This document shows, piece by piece, positions 8,702 through 20,062 of a stretch of 64,000 nucleotides of DNA; positions within the stretch are counted from its first letter, which is position 1, and every line of letters begins with the position of its first letter. The notes beneath the pieces are model-generated. The model was not told the origin of the DNA and searched no databases. It saw nothing but the letters and a program-made list of their open reading frames with translations. This stretch comes from Phytophthora hibernalis (taxonomy: Eukaryota; Oomycota; Peronosporomycetes; Peronosporales; Peronosporaceae). The stretch covers positions 434,001 through 498,000 of the forward strand of contig JAAKBF010000024.1 in NCBI GenBank assembly GCA_012656075.1, written 5' to 3'. A program made the translations under genes and the position numbers.

Positions 8702-11464
8702 ATGTCCAGTAGCGGCAGCGCGCGCAGCCCCAACGCACTTAGCAAGCGCTTCACGAAGGCGCGTCGTCGCGGCAACAGCCAGGGCGAGGCGCTGAGCTCC
8801 GGCGCCAACGCGTTCGGCGGCATGAGCCCCGTGGGAAGCTTCGGCGCGCGCAACACCATCAGCTTCGGCAAGTCGGCGGTGTCTTCATCTCCAGCCACTC
8901 CGTCAGGAGCAGTTAAAGACGACGCGGCGGGCTTCGTGTCCAGCAAGACGGGCTTCCTGACCAAGCGCGCTATGTCTAGTATGGACGCCTTTGCCAACTG
9001 GAAGGAGCGCTTCTTCGTGCTGGCGGAAGGCCACTTATCCTACTACAAACAGGGCGGAGGGTTCTTCAATACGGGCAAAGAGGACATTGTCCACCTTAAA
9101 GGAGAGCTAGAGCTCACGCCGGATACGATAGTGAGGAAGAGTAACATTGACGATAAGGCGAACTGCTTCGAGGTGGTCACTCCCACCAAGAAGATGTTCT
9201 GCCAGGCCAGTACAGCCAGGGAGATGGAGGACTGGGTCAAGTCGGTGCGCGCGCACATTAACGCGCTCAAGAAGACGCAGATGCGTGGCAGTTTCCATGA
9301 TGCTCCTCCTGTGAACCTTGCAGCTTCAGGAGGTCCTGGAGTGATGGCTGGCATGGGCGCGTTATTGGCGCAAGCAGCAGAGACGGACTACTCTAGACCC
9401 AGTATGCTGGAAGACCATGAAATTGTACGCGGAGCAGACAAGAGCTCGGATCCGAAGGATGTGGTGATCAAGCAGCTATTGGAGGAGAACAGGTCTCTGC
9501 GTGAACAATTGACGATGAAGGACCAAGTGATTCATGAACTTGAGACCAATGGAGGACGCTCCGTGGACGCGCCCACTGTGGGCGGAGGCAAGATCAGATC
9601 TACTGCCCCGCAGATGATTTTGGACTTGAGAGACGTCAAGAAGAAACAGTTCCAGCTCTTTGATGCTGCTGAGGTGGGCAACTGGCACCTCATTGCTACC
9701 TTGCTGAGGGACAATGTCGTGGATGTGAATGGCGTGGGGATCAACCAGACGTCGGCGCTGCATTTGGCCGCACGAAACAACCACCCGAACGCAGTGAAGG
9801 AGCTGCTGGCCCGCGGGGCGGACCCGTCTGCCCGCACGGGCGACAGCTACACGGCGCTGCACATCGCTGTCCAGGTCGGCAACGTGGAGTAAGTATTGGT
9901 GGTGGTTTTTGTTTTTGTTGTTGTTGTTACTTGGTACTGACGATGTTTAATTTGCGATTTTCAGGTGTGTGAAGGAACTTCTCGATTCAGGTGCTGACCC
10001 CAACGTTACGGACTACCAGGGCAATGCTGCCATTCACATGGCAGCCGAGACAGGCGATATCCCTACAGCCAAAATGTTGGTGGCACGCGGCGCGCGTATC
10101 GATGCGCCCAATGCCAGTGGCAGTCTTCCGGTGCACTTGTCGCCCATTGGCCACCCGATCCGAGTGTTGCTCGGCAGCGGGTCAAACTTAGCAGCTACTA
10201 ATCCGTCTCAGCCGCCGAAGCCTCGAAACGAGATGGCTGAACGTGAGGGCAACGCTACGCAGGTCAGCCACTTGGCATTCAAGAACAAGTATCAGCAGGA
10301 CCTTGCTCTGGGCCCTCGTGATTTTGAGTTCGTCAAGGTGCTTGGCCGCGGTGCATTCGCCAAGGTGTACTTGGTGCGTGGTAAGGGATCGAACCGGGAC
10401 AAGTGGTATGCACTCAAGGCGTACAACAAGCAGGCTATCGTACAGAAGAACCAGGCGCAGTACATCCACACAGAGAAGGCAGCGCTGCAAGCATGCTCAG
10501 ACCACCCCTACATTGTGACGCTGTACTTCGCTTTCCAGTCGAAGGACCGCCTGTTCCTGGTCATGGAGTACTGTGGTGGTGGTGACCTGCTTTCGGCTCT
10601 TACTCGACGGAAGGCTTTACGGAGAGCGAAGCCGCTTTCTACATCGGCGAGATTGCGCTTGCTTTGTCACACCTTCACTCCAAGAACATTGTGTTCCGCG
10701 ATCTGAAGCCCGAGAACGTTGTGATGGATCTGGATGGCCATTGTCTGCTGACTGACTTCGGTATTTCCAAGGAGGGTATCAAAGACCACACTTCGGCCAA
10801 CACATTCTGCGGTTCGCCCATGTACCTTGCACCAGAAATGCTTTCGCGTTCAGGCCACGGCTTCGCATTGGATTGGTACTCGGTGGGCGCTCTGTTGTTT
10901 GAGCTGCTCACTGGTCTGCCGCCATTCTACACGAACGACAAGAAACAGCTCTTCCACAACATTCTTCGCGGACACCTTGTGATCCCGGAGTATCTGTCGC
11001 CGAACGCGCGCGACCTTATTCAGAGATTACTGCACCGTGACCCGAAGCAGCGACTCGGCTCTGGCCCCACGGGCGACCGCGAGATCTTTGACCACCCGTT
11101 CTTCGCCGGCGTTAACTGGGAGAAGCTCCGAGCGCGCGAGTTGCCGCCTCCGTTCCAGCCGAAGATCACAAAGGACCCTTCGGGCGTGCCTGACACGTCC
11201 AACTTCCCGCAGGCGTTCACGGACCAGGAAATTTCAGAGATGGAGCGGGGCTTCGACCTTATGGATCCGAATGCTGCCCAGGTGCAGCGCCCCAACCCGA
11301 ACGGACACAAGGATGACAAGCGCCTGTTTAAGGACTTCGACTTTACGCCGGAGCTGCAGCTTGACAACGAGGCGAAGCAGTTCGAGCAGCTAGCCCTTCA
11401 AACGAACAGTTTCAAGAACTTGCCGCCGCCAGCGCTGATCGAGACAGATGAGTACAGCATCTAG
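8702..11464 (+). CDS. PH - coiled coil - ankyrin - AGC protein kinase
   Basis: Exon 1 is 8702-9888 and exon 2 is 9965-11464 (76 bp intron, GTAAGT...TTCAG; the join GNVECVKELL runs inside an ankyrin repeat). The product is about 895 residues. A serine-rich basic N terminus is followed by a PH domain (about 82-185; ends MEDWVKSVRAHI), a short coiled coil (LLEENRSLREQLTMK), three or four ankyrin repeats (about 325-470) and an AGC kinase domain: glycine loop LGRGAFAKVYLV, lysine in WYALKAY, FRDLKPENVV, LTDFGISKEG, and activation segment CGSPMYLAPEML. An AGC C-terminal tail (FKDFDFTPEL) follows. The kinase resembles AKT/S6K/PKC-type enzymes and the PH domain suggests phosphoinositide recruitment. 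One base is missing in a T run at 10616-10618, within RRKA; the frame is conserved on both sides. Confidence 0.88.
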
Positions 11465-11866
11465 ACGCCACCAGAATTTGTGACGGTCTGCCCAAGGAAG
11501 GCAGCTAGTGGAGGAAGCCCCGTTACACGGCGGGATGACGACAGCACGGCGATCGAGCGAGGAATGGAGGAGGATTGACGAACAAGGAGCAGGGCAGCCA
11601 GACAGCTTGATTGAGTTTGCGTGGATGTAGGAACGAGCTGAGCAGAAATCTTCGTGCGTGCCCTTCAACTGGGCAACCAACCAAATGACAAAACGAAAGA
11701 AAAAGTCTGAATACCTCACGTTGTTTTCACGTAAGTCCCACATCTGTGTCAAAGGTATTCGTGCTGTTAAAGGTAGTCATTTTTGACACAGTCGCGACCG
11801 AATAATTATGTGTGTTATGCAGCCCGATCAAGGACTACGCGATGAAGATTTTGAATGTGTATTTCT
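11465..11866. other. Intergenic DNA between convergent genes
   Basis: The kinase gene and SWEET B end toward each other across about 400 bp. No gene or RNA is visible. This must hold both 3' UTRs and polyadenylation signals. Confidence 0.5.
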
Positions 11867-12753
11867 CTAATCCGCGCGAGCGGCAATGGGGGAATGTATG
11901 GCCTCGTACTGAGGACTCTGCAGGTTGAAATTCCTCTGTTCCTTGTTGTCCGACAGGTCCACAGAGATCTGGAGCTGAACGTCGTCCTCCGAGTTCTCGT
12001 TCGTATTAGTGTCCCAGCCATCCTTGAGCGGGTGTGTTTTCGGGTCGTGGATGTGGTACAACACAAGCGTAAACGTGCTCATGGAGAAGAAGAAGATGTT
12101 GATGGAAATCATGAACCAATTCTGGATCAGACTGCCGTACGTCAGCCAGATCATGTTGTTCGCGTAGCCTGCGAGCACCATCGGTAGGTTGATGAACACG
12201 GCCGACTTGTGCTTGAGCACCTGGAACAGCTTCTCCATGGGTGCACAATACAGACACAGACTGGCAACATCGGCGAAGAAACCGAGCACTGTACTCACTC
12301 CATGACGCGACTGGTTCGTGTATCCGAGACCACCGACAATGGCGTAGGCGCTCAAAATGGCGATGATGACGAGTGTCGTAGCAATTGATCGGACCACGTC
12401 GCCACGGTTGTTTGAGTAGCGATAGTAAATTGTCAGGTAGAGGATGGCAGCAAAATCACCGACGAGGAAGCACGAGAAGACGGGAAGTAGATCTTGGCCA
12501 GATAACCATACATCATCCTGTTGATCCAGGAGCAATTGACCCGTTAGTGATCCCAGATTGTGTTTCAAACCGATGCAAGTACGCACCAAATATGAGAGTT
12601 TGCGAGCAGCGAGACAAGCGGGAAGATCGAGTGAACGCCGACGCTTTTGGCCTTGTTAATCCGGTAGATATTGAGCGACGGACTGGTGAGCATGACCAGG
12701 TAGGAAAACCCGGCGAGGATGCGGAACACCAGGACGGCTGCTGCGTGGGACAT
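11867..12753 (-). CDS. SWEET (MtN3/saliva) sugar transporter B
   Basis: Exon 1 is 12753-12588 or 12587 and exon 2 is 12517-11867, with a 69 bp intron (GTGCGT...CAACAG) at the same position as in paralogue A. The protein begins MSHAAAVLVFRILAGFSYLV and carries two MtN3 repeats, including GYANNMIWLTYGSLIQNWFM. The tail is acidic and differs from that of A. One base is missing near 12482-12484 (GGG on the plus strand, CCC in the gene) right after the intron, within the segment equivalent to KIYFPVFSCF. Sequence and intron conservation show A and B are duplicates. They probably move hexoses or sucrose across the plasma or vacuolar membrane; substrate cannot be told here. Confidence 0.9.
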
Positions 12754-14392
12754 CTTGACTGAAGATGGTGTAGTTGAAGTGATACCAAAAGATAGCTGTG
12801 AGGCCTCTGGGGAAAATTGAATAATGAGCTTCCATCACTTCCATGATCCTAGGACTATGATTGAGAAATCGATCGAGTCAAGCGCGACGTCGTATCCTGG
12901 TGCATGTGACGAGCGCGAGCTGCTTGGACTACTTAGGGCGGGCGTGTCTGGGCCCCGCTGAAGCAAGTACGTGGCGAAGAACACGCTAGAAATGCAGTGG
13001 AACTGTGACTATTTGTGAGACTGCGGGTGAGCAATCGAGCGTTGTTGGGCTGTTAGCGATAAAGTCGTCGTGGATTTTATGCAAGACTCGACTGATGATG
13101 CCACCGCTGCGTTAATCACAGCGAGGGTCTGCAACGGCGGCAAACCAGCGATGATAATGACTCGCTTCGTGCGCACAACTTCCGGTTTTCCAGCGAGAAA
13201 CATTAAAAATCGATCCCTGGCGTTCGTGCTTTGCCATGGCGATCTTCCATCTCAAGTATTTTGGAACGTTGTCGGGCTGAGGCGATGTTCGTAATAAATT
13301 CGCTCTTGCCAGGAATGCTCGCCATCGACCAGCGTTTAACGCCGTGAACCAAGCAGAAACTGAAGCAGTACATGTAGACGACTGAAGCACACCCGTCTTC
13401 TGTGAAAGGGTGCAACGACGAAATTTCGCGCAAAGTTGGTCGCCAACTTGCATCGCGAGCGACGAGTTGTATCCATATTACGAGTGGGGTGCGATGCAAC
13501 ACTCTAGCCACGGTATCTGCATTGAAAACTCCATTTGCTCGAAAATACAAAACTATTATCAGGATACGTTGAAGTGAAATCCTGATCGTTGTTTTACTTT
13601 ACTCTTTGGTATTAGCGTTCTGCAGGTCTTCGAGCGGTGACGCTAGACAAGAGTACTCGGGACTGGGTAACCTCGTGAGTGACTTCTTGGATGCCCTGTC
13701 CTGTACATCACCAAAAATGAATGACGCAAGAGACTGTGCAATGCGGCTTGTGGACGACTTCGCAGCTCTACAGTACTGTAATCACACAAATTCCACGGTG
13801 CATGTAGCAAGAACCGGAGCCGTCATCAGCTGAGACAGTCTTTACCCAGGGCGATATACATTGCTGGAAAACTTCTTTGTGGGGTTTGCTGCGCTTACGA
13901 CCAATATCAACTGACACCTGCCTGCCACGAGACACTGTAGATAACAGGTTCTTAAATATCTGACACCCTGGGCAAACCAAACTAAACCTGGGATCAAACG
14001 CCAAGCAATGGGTATTTTTGGATCACAATCCCACGTTGTGTACGGAGTTTCAGCCAGACGCGACATGGAAGCGAACCCCCGCGCACCACCGTTGTCGACT
14101 TCCGTCGGAGTCTTTAATCGTCGCCTGCAGCTCCGACCGAAATCAAAGCAATCAATTCGGAATTGTTGCTTTCATCCCTTTGCAGTGGAGTTCACCGCCG
14201 TGACGTTGGTGTTGCGAGGTCACGATGGTTTCGACTCGCTCGCTCATGTATTTGCCTCGGTGTCGTCGTTCGTGGGACCTTCTCGCAATTTGTCGCTCGC
14301 TTAAGCCTGTACTTTTGGTTCCGTGGAACTAATCAACTACCTTTGGCAGAATAGCTGTACGACGAAAACTGACCGGAAGCCTCAGTGGACAT
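12754..14392. other. Intergenic DNA at the edge of the gene island, no gene seen
   Basis: Several short open frames exist on both strands (for example around 13200-13550 minus and 13606-13833 plus), but none shows a family motif or splice structure that I could support. The first ankyrin-like coding fragment begins at about 14393. Confidence 0.4.
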
Positions 14393-14745
14393 TGATGAAT
14401 TACCTCCGATCAGAGGTTCATTACAGTACGTGGCAGTTTGAGCAGGCATTGGCTGCAAGAAAAGGAGATATCGAAGTTTTGAGGTGGTTGCTCGAACATT
14501 TTTCCAGATTTCAGCTAAAATGACTCGGTGGTGGAAGAAGCAGCGAAAACAGGCCATTTGAACGTGTTGCAGTTCTTGTTTGAACACTGCAGGTCGCAAG
14601 AAACGATGCGACTGCCGCGTGCTGGAGAAGAGGAAGAAGAGCTGACCTATGGAAACTAAATTGAGTGGCGAGGAGATGAACTAGTGTTCGCGTCGACAAA
14701 TGGTCACTCGGATACTGTGCGGTGGTTGATAGAGCAGAATATTAT
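14393..14745 (+). pseudogene. Ankyrin-repeat protein fragment, left part
   Basis: Ankyrin-like repeats of the oomycete type can be read in pieces: GDIEVLRWLLEHF, then after a slip AAKTGHLNVLQFLFEHC, then STNGHSDTVRWLIEQN. Stops and a frameshift separate them (TGA at 14521 and TAA at 14658). The fragment ends where hAT-derived sequence begins, near 14740-14800. A matching set of repeats resumes at about 21500 on the far side of the transposon nest, so this is probably one gene split by insertion. Confidence 0.5.
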
Positions 14746-14789
14746 GCTCGGAAAATACCATAACATATTGTACTGTCTGCCGCCAGCTA

Positions 14790-15232
14790 CCATAATAAAT
14801 ATGCTGGTACACGTCATGCACAGTAATCACATCCCAGTAACTTCTGTTAGCACGGAGGAACATGAGCATTTCAAAGTTCACCGGCAACAGCGACGCTCTC
14901 TGGGGCGTCAGCACAAGCTTGCCTGTGAGAATAGCCGCTCACAGCGGTTGCTTGTGGGCGGAATCTTCTCAAGGAGCTTGACGTACGCGTTCGAGGCCTG
15001 TTGGTCCCCACCTGCCCTCTTTGCGCGTAGCACCGACGTCGCGAAGTCCTCTTCCTCCTTCTCCTCCTCCTCGTCCGGCTGCCTGCGCTTCGCGCCCGCA
15101 TTTGACGGTGCAGCGACCGCAAAGCGCTCGATGGCCTTGCGCTCGTTCGACGTAAGACGCCTCACCTCTCCGTTAATGACCTGTTGTGCAAAATACACAT
15201 TAACCACATTAGTACTTTTCGGTAGTAGTCAT
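14790..15232 (-). pseudogene. hAT transposase, C-terminal part with dimerisation domain
   Basis: This continues the transposase on the other side of the Copia. The first residues complete the broken segment (YD then YYRK), followed after a one-base slip in an A run near 15214 by NVYFAQQVINGEVRRLTSNE. The hAT C-terminal dimerisation motif is clear: LLEKIPPTSNRCERLFSQAS. One more slip near 14915 leads into LTPQRASLLPVNFEMLMFLR. No stop codon is met before the flanking ankyrin sequence, so the natural end of the transposase may be lost. An acidic E-rich insert (EEEEKEEEDF) precedes the motif. Confidence 0.72.
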
Positions 15233-15595
15233 AAAAGGCTTTGGTCGGTTGATGGCAAAATGCAAAGTGATTGATTTAGGTCCTTAGTTCGCAAACTCCT
15301 TGCTACCTCTAAGCCTACTGGATTCTCTACTGGATACACTCTACTGGATTCTCTACCGGATACTGAGTTGCTTCAGCCAATCAGCGACTGCCACGTGGAT
15401 GCCCATCTTGTACCCACAATCTTGTACCCACGTGTCCCGTAATCCCCGTAGCGTAAACAGCGTCCCATCATCAGTGTCCCGCGTCCCATCATCAGTGTCC
15501 CGTAAACACAGGAATGATTGCGGTCCCACTGAGTGAAGGTCATACCGGTATCCTACCGGTATACCGCAGCTGCCCGAGGCGCCTTCTTGACAACA
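15233..15595 (-). repeat. Copia 3' LTR
   Basis: Identical by eye to the copy at 19695-20057 apart from two single-base homopolymer differences (CTCCTTGC versus CTCCCTTGC, and GTCCCGCG versus GTCCGCG). The end of the pol frame, including its stop at 15553, lies inside this repeat. Confidence 0.93.
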
Positions 15596-18500
15596 CTCCC
15601 ACTCGACTCGACAGCGATTGCACCTTGGATCCCGAGCTTGGTCCGGAGCACACTGAACTGCGTTGCAGGAATTGGCTTCGTCATCATGTCCGCCAGCATG
15701 TCCGTTGTCGACACATATTGTAGCACCACTTGCTGTGCTTCCACCTTCTCACGCACGAAGTGGTAGCGAATGTCGATGTGCTTGGTGCGCTTGTGGAACT
15801 GCGGGTTCTTGGCCAACGCGATGGAGCCTTGGTTGTCCTCGTAGATCTTGACCGCTTCATCGCTTGCCATCTCGCCGAGCTCGCACAGGAACACCTTGAG
15901 CCACACTGCCTCTTGTGTCGCCTCCGATAGCGCCATGTACTCGGCCTCCGTCGAAGACAGCGCCACCGTCCGCTGTTTCTTGCTTCTCCAGCTGATGCAT
16001 CCGCCGTTCATCATGAACGCGTAGCCACTTGTACTCCGTCGAGACTCGATGTCGCCTGCCCAGTCCGCATCCGAATAGCCTTGAAGTCCATCGTGGCAGC
16101 TTGCTTGAAATTCGATGCCGTGCGTCTTGGTGCCTTGAATGTACCTGAACACCCTCTTGAGCGCCTGCCAGTGTGTCGGGCACGGGTCCGCTGCAAACTG
16201 ACTTAGCACTCCCACTGCAGCTGCCAGGTCCGGACGAGTGCCTACCATGAGGTACATGAGGCATCCCACTGCGTTCCGGTATGGCACGTTGACCATGGTC
16301 TCGTCGTGCTTGCAGCCACCTTCACACATGGCCTTCGTCAGCTTGAGACCCGGATCCTGTGGCGTCTTGACAGGGTTGCTCTTGTCCATGCTGAACTTCT
16401 GCAGGATGTCTTTGGCGAACTTGGTCTGCCGCATCGACATCTTCCCAGCCACCACGTCTTGCTCGATCTCCATCCCGAGGAAGTACTTGAGCTGACCCAT
16501 GTCCGTCATCTCGAAGCGGTGACTGAGCGCCTGCTTGGTGTCGAGGAGCATCTTGTCACTGCTGCTGGCGAGGACCAAGTCGTCAACGTAGAGCGCCACG
16601 AAGATCATGTCTTGGCCGTCACGCTTCAAGTAGATGCAGTGGTCGGACTCGCACTTCTTGAACCCCAGCTTGAGCATGAAGTCGTCGATGGTCTGGTTCC
16701 ACATGCGCGGCGACTGCTTCAGTCCGTACAGCGACCGCTTGAGCTTGCATACGTGGTCCGGGTGGTCTTCGTCCACATAGCCATCCGGCTGTGCCATGTA
16801 GATGTCTTCGTCCAGCACACCGTTGAGGAACGCAGTCTTGACATCCATCTGGTGCAGCTTGAGACCATACTTGGCAGCTAGACTCAGTACGATCCGGATC
16901 GACGTGAACTTGGCCACTGGTGCGAAGGTCTCGTCGTAGTCGATGCCGTACTTTTGCGAAAACCCCTTGGCCACCAGTCGCGCCTTGAACCGCTCGATCT
17001 CTCCAGCTTGGTTCTCCTTCACGCGAAACACCCATCTGCAGCCGATCGCCTTGCGTCCCTTCGGCAGTGGTACGACATCCCACGTGTCGTTCTTGAGCAG
17101 CGAGTCACACTCCGAGTCACACGCCTCCTTCCACTTGACTGCGTCGCTGGATTCCATCGCCGACTTGAACGTGGTCGGCATTTCTCCCACTGAATCCACG
17201 ACGTACGCAGCTTCGAAGTCTTGACTTTCTTGAGCCGCAGCCGACATCTCGTCCAGAGTCTGGTGTCGACTCTGCGACGCATACCGCTTGGCACTTGGAA
17301 CCTCCGTGACTTCCTCCAGCGACTGCGTCCGCGGGTGTCGCTTGCTGCCGGGCTCGAAGTCTTCGTCCCGCGCAGCTTCTTCCTCTTCCTCTTCTTCGTT
17401 GTCGTCTTCATCCGACTGCGACGAATCATGATCCGTCGTCTCTTCATCTTGAATGACCACCACCTCCCTCTGATGGTAGTCACGTCTCCCACTGTCGAAG
17501 ACGTCTTCCATGAATTGCGCGTCGCGGCTCACCAGCACGCGACTGCTCTCCAGTTCTTCGAATCGATACGCTTTCTCGTGCTCCGAGTACCCCAGGAACC
17601 GACAGCGCACCGACCGAGCGTCAAACTTGGTGCGCTTCGCCTTCGGTACGTGCACATACGCGTGGCAACCGAACACTTTCAGGTTCGCCAGCAGCGGTTT
17701 CTTGCCCGTCAAACTTGGTGCGGAGACTTGTCGTGGCTGATGGCGCGTGTCGGACACCGATTACGGATGAACGTAGCCGTCATCACCGCTTCACCCCAAT
17801 ACGTCTTGGGCAATCCGGCATGTTCCAGCATGCAGCGCGCACACTCCACCAACGTCCGGTTCATCCGCTCGGCGACTCCATTCAGCTGAGGCGTGTACGG
17901 CGGAGTGAACTTCTGCACGATACCACGGTCCGCACAGAACTTGGCCATCGCGCCGGAAGTGTACTCGCCACCGTTGTCGCTCCGGAGTGTCTTCACGCGC
18001 TTGCCGGTCTGAGTTTCAGCAAACGCCACAAACTCCGCGAACTTGGTAGCCACCTCGGACTTGTTCCTCAGCAAATACACGACGCAGAAGTGCGACTTGT
18101 CATCGATGAACGTGACGAAGTAGCGCTTGCCCCCAAACGTTGGCGTCTGCATGGGGCCGCACACATCGCTGTGAACCACCTCCAGCACGTGCTTCGCACG
18201 GTTCGGGGACGACTTCATGTAGCTCACTCGCGTTTGCTTGCCGAGTGCACACCCGTCGCACAGCTCCCACTGCTTCACCGACGTCATGTCGATGCCAACA
18301 CCGTAGCTCTTCTTGACGATGGCGTCTAGACCGCCATGGCCAATGTGACCAAGTCGGAGGTGCCAGAGGTACGACGTGGTGTCCCCTTGGCAATCCTTCG
18401 AACTTGCCGCATTGGCCTCGTCAGGCATCATCGGAGTCATGCACAGCTTGAACAGCCCTTTGCCCTCACGAGCGCCGAGCTGCCACTTGAGACCCTTGTT

Positions 18501-19640
18501 GTCCGCGAAGCACCCGTCGCTCTCGAAGGTGACTGGCCCGACGTCCTTGGTGAAGCGGCCGACCGAAAACAGGTTGCGCGACAGCTTCGGGATATGCCAT
18601 ACATTCGTGAGCACGCCCTTCTTCATGCCGCGCGGCGTCTTCATCGACATGACAATGTCGCCGGTCCCCACCGCCTGAACCACACCGTCGTCCGCGAGAT
18701 GCACGTCCACCGGAGCCATCTTCTTGTAGTTCCTCATGTACTTGTTGGAACTCGTCATGTGCTGCGTCGCACCCGAGTCGACCAGCCACATGTCACTCGA
18801 CTTGGCGGTACTGCTCGTACGACCAACCGAGAAAAGGTAGTCGCCAGGATCTTCTTCGTCCTGCGCGACGTTCGCACGCTGCGACCGATATCGCTCAGCG
18901 TCGTTCTGGACCCGCGAGGGACACTCCGCGATCCAATGTCCTTGTTTGCCGCAGTTGTGGCACGCCCCGGTCTTCTTCACCGGTCGGCCCTTGCGCTTGT
19001 TGTTGTTGACCATGAACGCTTGACCTTGACCGTGCGCGGCTCCGTCGACACCGCCACCTTGTTCCTTGCGCTTCATGTCCTCATGCAGCAGCCGAGACGT
19101 CACGAGTTCCCACGACAGCGAGTCGGCTCTCGACTCCAACGCCGTGATCAGGAACTGGTACGACTCGCTCAGACTGCCCAGAAGCGTGATCACCAAGTCG
19201 TCCTCGCTGACCGGAGCGCCAACCGCGTCGAGCTGCTCCGCCAGCGTCTTGAGCTTGTTGATGTGCTCCAGCACATCGTCACCTTCCTCCATCATCGTCG
19301 TGAAGAAACGCCGACGAAGAAAGAGCTTGTTGGCCAAACTCTTCTTCTCGAAGTGTCCTTCCAGTCTTGACCATGCATCATGCGCGTCCTTGGCCGAGCG
19401 AACCAGCGGCAGCTGCGAGTCCTCCATCGCGAGACAGATGATCGCCAGCGCCTTACGCGACTTCCTCTTGAACGTCGCTTGATCCGCCGTGGTCGTGCAG
19501 TGCTCCAGCTTCACTTCCCCACTCGTCACTTCCCACAGTTCGCGCTCCTCGAGCACCATCTGCATCTTGAACTTCCACGTGTGGAAGTTGGTTCCGTTGA
19601 ACTTGTTGATGCGGGCGGTCGTGGTCGGGGTGGCGTCCAT
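15553..19640 (-). CDS. Copia gag-pol polyprotein
   Basis: The ATG at 19640 starts MDATPTTTARINKFNGTNFH, a Copia gag head; an in-frame ATG at 19727 lies in the LTR. Domains in order: gag; zinc knuckle CHNCGKQGHWIAEC; aspartic protease DMWLVDSGATQHMTSS; GAG-pre-integrase LWHLRLGHIGHGG; integrase core with D and D residues in VVHSDVCGP and LRSDNGGEY and a GVAERMN segment; reverse transcriptase with YVDDLVLASSS; RNase H with YEDNQGSIALAKNP and HIDIRYHFVREKV. The only break is one missing base near 17728 (TTTGACGGG), where the frame passes from ...SPHQV to TGKKPLLANLKVFG. Total is about 1360 residues. If the break is a sequencing error, the element could be active. Confidence 0.92.
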
Positions 19641-19694
19641 GGCGAAGGCGTAGTCGGGGTCTTGGGCAGGAAGACGGGGCTTGGGCTCATAACC

Positions 19695-20057
19695 AAAAGG
19701 CTTTGGTCGGTTGATGGCAAAATGCAAAGTGATTGATTTAGGTCCTTAGTTCGCAAACTCCCTTGCTACCTCTAAGCCTACTGGATTCTCTACTGGATAC
19801 ACTCTACTGGATTCTCTACCGGATACTGAGTTGCTTCAGCCAATCAGCGACTGCCACGTGGATGCCCATCTTGTACCCACAATCTTGTACCCACGTGTCC
19901 CGTAATCCCCGTAGCGTAAACAGCGTCCCATCATCAGTGTCCGCGTCCCATCATCAGTGTCCCGTAAACACAGGAATGATTGCGGTCCCACTGAGTGAAG
20001 GTCATACCGGTATCCTACCGGTATACCGCAGCTGCCCGAGGCGCCTTCTTGACAACA
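19695..20057 (-). repeat. Copia 5' LTR
   Basis: The promoter-bearing copy for minus-strand transcription. It contains internal short direct repeats (CTACTGGATTCTCTAC, GTCCCATCATCAGT twice) and the palindrome TACCGGTATCCTACCGGTA. The near identity with the other LTR indicates a young insertion. Confidence 0.93.
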
Positions 20058-20062
20058 GTCAT

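Larger units (their letters stand above)
15233..20057 (-). mobile_element. Complete Copia LTR retrotransposon
   Basis: Two direct repeats of 363 bp (15233-15595 and 19695-20057) bound the element, and a 5 bp target duplication GTCAT (15228-15232 and 20058-20062) flanks it. On the coding strand each LTR begins TGTTGTCAAG and ends ...GCCTTTT. A TGGTTATGAGCC-like primer site follows the 5' LTR and a GAGTGGGAG purine tract precedes the 3' LTR. Total length is 4825 bp. It lies inside the hAT transposase gene. Confidence 0.93.

Noticed and set aside
13009..13550. Overlapping minus-strand open frames
   Set aside because: They do not join into a plausible protein, even allowing single-base slips, and match no family I know.
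18336..19370. 344-residue plus-strand open frame across the Copia gag region
   Set aside because: It is antisense to clear gag and protease motifs and shows no domain of its own.
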